Positions 62,101-64,000 of a stretch of 64,000 nt of DNA are shown in pieces; the first letter of the stretch is position 1, and each line of letters opens with the position of its first letter. The notes under the pieces were generated by a model. That model saw nothing but the letters and a program-made list of their open reading frames with translations, did no database searches and was not told the origin of the DNA. Made by a program: the position numbers and the translations under genes. Source of the stretch: Rhizobiaceae bacterium (GTDB lineage Bacteria; Pseudomonadota; Alphaproteobacteria; Rhizobiales; Rhizobiaceae); NCBI GenBank assembly GCA_017644005.1, contig JAEPMJ010000002.1, positions 186,001-250,000 of the forward strand, in the 5' to 3' direction.

Positions 62101-62502
62101 GTGAAACTTAATGCGGGCTTGCTGGCGGCAGTCGCCGTCCTTTCAACCGGTATCATCGTGGCCGGCTGCACCGGCACCACCAGCCGCCGGCCGCTTCCGG
62201 GCGTTGCCGCAGCGCCGGCAACCTCGGGGATCGAAGGCGCATGGCTCGATCAAGCCGGCACGGGCGTGACCAACTTTTTCAATGGCCGCTTCGAGACCTA
62301 CGCGACAGACTCCGGACAAAAGCTCTCCGAAGGCACCTATCAGTTCCGCGATCAGGTCCTGGTCGAGATTACCGGTATTTCGATCATCAGGCAGAGCCCC
62401 GTGGCCTTCAATTGCTCGGTCGCAAGTCCCAACCAGCTCAACTGCACGGCATCCAGCGGCCAGCAATTTATCCTGACCCGGCGCGCCAACACGATCGGCT
62501 GA
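62101..62502 (+). CDS. Omp10-like outer-membrane lipoprotein
   Basis: The 133-residue product has a lipoprotein signal with Cys at about residue 23 (IIVAGCTG). A domain beginning SGIEGAWLDQAGT and including the conserved NQLNCTASSGQQFILTRR matches the Brucella Omp10 pattern. The start is GTG at 62101, with GAGGAG upstream. It is inferred to be surface- or outer-membrane-associated. Confidence 0.78.
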   Translation: MKLNAGLLAAVAVLSTGIIVAGCTGTTSRRPLPGVAAAPATSGIEGAWLDQAGTGVTNFFNGRFETYATDSGQKLSEGTYQFRDQVLVEITGISIIRQSPVAFNCSVASPNQLNCTASSGQQFILTRRANTIG

Positions 62503-62533
62503 CCTTCGGGTTGGGCTGTCTGAGGTTCGGGCG

Positions 62534-63214
62534 ATGCTGATCGTTCTCGGCATCGTCCTACTTCTGACTGTTACGCTGCTGCCGCAGCTGCTGGTACGCC
62601 GCATCATCAAGAAACACGGCGCTGACCGACCGGACCTTCCGGGTACCGGCGGCGAGCTTGCACGCCATCTGCTCGACCGTTTCGGACTCGATGCGGTCAC
62701 GGTCGAGGAAACCGACCTCGGCGACCATTATGACCCCGATGCCAGGGCCGTGCGATTGCTCAAGCAGCACCATGACGGCCGATCACTTTCCGCCGCCGCT
62801 GTTGCCGCCCACGAGGTCGGCCACGCGCTGCAACACGCGCGCGGCGAGCGTATGCTCGCCTGGCGCCAGCGGTTGGCGAAGCTTGCAATGACCACCGACC
62901 GCATCGCCTCCGTTTTCTTCATCGCCGCGCCTGTATTGGCGATTCTGGCGCGCACACCGCTCGCCTTCGCGGCTCTCGTTGCCGTGGGTCTGGCGTTGAT
63001 GTCGGTACGCGTCATCGTCAATCTCGTCACCCTGCCGGTCGAGTTCGACGCGAGTTTCGGCAAGGCGCTGCCGATCCTGCAGGAAGGCAAATATTTGAGC
63101 GAGGACGACATTCCGGCGGCAAAATCTGTGCTGCGCGCGGCAGCCTTCACCTATGTCGCGTCCGCACTTGTTTCGCTTGTCAACCTTGCGCGCTGGATAC
63201 GCGTGCTGCGATAA
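62534..63214 (+). CDS. Zinc metallopeptidase (YugP type)
   Basis: The 226-residue membrane protein has the zinc motif AAHEVGHALQHA near residue 94 and hydrophobic segments at the N-terminus and from about residue 125 to 160. The family has few characterised members. It follows the lipoprotein by 31 bp. Confidence 0.88.
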   Translation: MLIVLGIVLLLTVTLLPQLLVRRIIKKHGADRPDLPGTGGELARHLLDRFGLDAVTVEETDLGDHYDPDARAVRLLKQHHDGRSLSAAAVAAHEVGHALQHARGERMLAWRQRLAKLAMTTDRIASVFFIAAPVLAILARTPLAFAALVAVGLALMSVRVIVNLVTLPVEFDASFGKALPILQEGKYLSEDDIPAAKSVLRAAAFTYVASALVSLVNLARWIRVLR

Positions 63215-63240
63215 CGGATAAAAACACTTCGGGAGGATCT

Positions 63241-64000
63241 ATGGCCGTCAATTACGACGCGTTGGAGTGCCGCGCGCCGCAGGATCGGGAGGCCGATCTC
63301 TTCGCGCGGCTTCCGGGATTTCTTGCGAAGGCGGCCAATGACGCACCTGGCCTTGGCAACTGGCTTGAGGGCCACGATCTCAAATCGATCGACTCACGCG
63401 AAGCACTGGCCACCCTGCCGGTGCTGCGCAAAGCAGAACTCATGGAACGTCAGCTGGCCGAACCGCCTTTCGGCGGCTTCGCCAATCCGTCGTCCATCGG
63501 CGGAAGCCGCGTCTTCGTCTCACCCGGCCCCATCTGGGAGCCGCAGGGTTTGGCCGCGGACGCCTGGCAATCGGCCCGCGCGTTCTTTGCCGCCGGCATC
63601 CGCCCCGGCGATGTGGTGCATAACGCCTTTTCCTATCATTTGACGCCGGGCGGCTTCATTCTGGACGAGGGCGCACGCGCGCTGGGCTGCACCGTATTTC
63701 CGGCGGGCGTGGGCAACACCGAAATGCAGGTTGATGCGGCCGCCGCTCTGAAACCGCAGGTCTATTGCGGCACGCCCGACTTCCTGAAGGTCATGCTTGA
63801 CAAAGCCGGAGAGATGGGGCGCGACCTGTCCTCCTTCCGGCTTGGACTGGTGTCGGGCGGCGCGCTGTTTCCCTCGCTGCGCGAACATTATCGCGAACAT
63901 GGCATTGCCGTGCTGCAATGCTATGCGACCGCTGAGTTTGGCGTCATCGCCTATGAAGCGGCGGATGCAGCCGGCAACCCCTATCCGGGCATGTTGCTCA
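63241..64000 (+). CDS. Phenylacetate-CoA ligase-like protein (5' part, truncated by window edge)
   Basis: An open frame starts at ATG 63241 with GGGAGGA upstream and continues without a stop to the window end, 253 codons. FARLPGFLAKAANDAPGLGNWL, DSREALATLPVLRKAELM, YHLTPGGFILDEGARALGC and CYATAEFGVIAYE fit the PaaK family. The P-loop region typical of it is replaced by a diverged FVSPGPIWEP segment. The downstream half is outside the window. No other paa genes are seen. Confidence 0.75.
   Translation, partial: MAVNYDALECRAPQDREADLFARLPGFLAKAANDAPGLGNWLEGHDLKSIDSREALATLPVLRKAELMERQLAEPPFGGFANPSSIGGSRVFVSPGPIWEPQGLAADAWQSARAFFAAGIRPGDVVHNAFSYHLTPGGFILDEGARALGCTVFPAGVGNTEMQVDAAAALKPQVYCGTPDFLKVMLDKAGEMGRDLSSFRLGLVSGGALFPSLREHYREHGIAVLQCYATAEFGVIAYEAADAAGNPYPGMLL

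Noticed and set aside
1..64000. tRNA, rRNA, CRISPR arrays and insertion sequences
   Set aside because: No cloverleaf-like stretches, no regularly spaced repeats, no transposase-like frames and no terminal inverted repeats were seen.

Overview
The window looks like chromosomal DNA of an alphaproteobacterium of the order Hyphomicrobiales (Rhizobiales), probably a Phyllobacteriaceae- or Brucellaceae-like lineage. The reasons are a single-block, rhizobial-type flagellar gene order; MotC, MotE, FlaF, FlbT and a Rem/FtcR-type regulator; a DUF1217 flagellar protein; an Omp10-like lipoprotein as in Brucella; and ornithine decarboxylase together with homospermidine synthase. No rRNA, tRNA, CRISPR array, insertion sequence or prophage block was seen.

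Region 1 (1-31464) is the flagellar island. Leftward: fliM (cut by the window edge) and motA. Rightward: DUF1217 protein, flgF, fliI, a bitopic protein, flgB, flgC, fliE, flgG, flgA, flgI, motE, flgH, fliL, fliP; a flagellin with its terminator; fliF, fliH-like, motB, motC, fliK, a lytic transglycosylase, rem; flgE, flgK, flgL, flaF, flbT, flgD, fliQ; an inserted leftward GNAT gene; flhA, fliR, a FliJ-like coiled-coil protein, a FlgJ-type rod-binding protein, a FlgN-like protein and a FliL-like membrane protein. Together these supply the basal body, export gate, rod, rings, hook, motor and filament. fliG, fliN, flhB and visNR are not in the window. A repeated element, CRCAAG-N9-CTAN, lies 26-41 bp before the first gene of six transcription units (motA, DUF1217, flgB, fliF, flgE, flhA), with a spacing variant before flgJ. 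At several sites the CAAG core is repeated at an 11-bp period. I propose it as the promoter/Rem-type box of the regulon.

Region 2 (31489-38296) is an aromatic/acyl-CoA catabolic cluster: crotonase, MarR regulator, 4HBT thioesterase, thiolase, feruloyl-CoA-synthase-like ligase, acyl-CoA dehydrogenase and an SCP2 protein. The crotonase keeps both hydratase glutamates and a thiolase plus thioesterase are present, so the side chain is more likely shortened by beta-oxidation than by the retro-aldol lyase route. Matching inverted repeats sit upstream of the crotonase/marR pair and of the ligase operon.

Region 3 (38339-53302) holds housekeeping and accessory genes: GNAT, ornithine decarboxylase with a long structured leader, amidase plus LysR, DUF1007 plus a NicO metal transporter, a sugar-acid epimerase/dehydrogenase, another GNAT, an aminotransferase, an SLC13/TrkA-C permease, an SDR, a DUF533/TerB protein, TrhO and a muramidase.

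Region 4 (53381-64000) has KDPG aldolase, a DUF882 peptidase-like protein with a long disordered tail, an orphan NtrC-type regulator, oligoendopeptidase F, a heme-dependent N-demethylase-like protein, homospermidine synthase, an Omp10-like lipoprotein, a YugP-type metallopeptidase and the start of a PaaK-like ligase cut by the window end.
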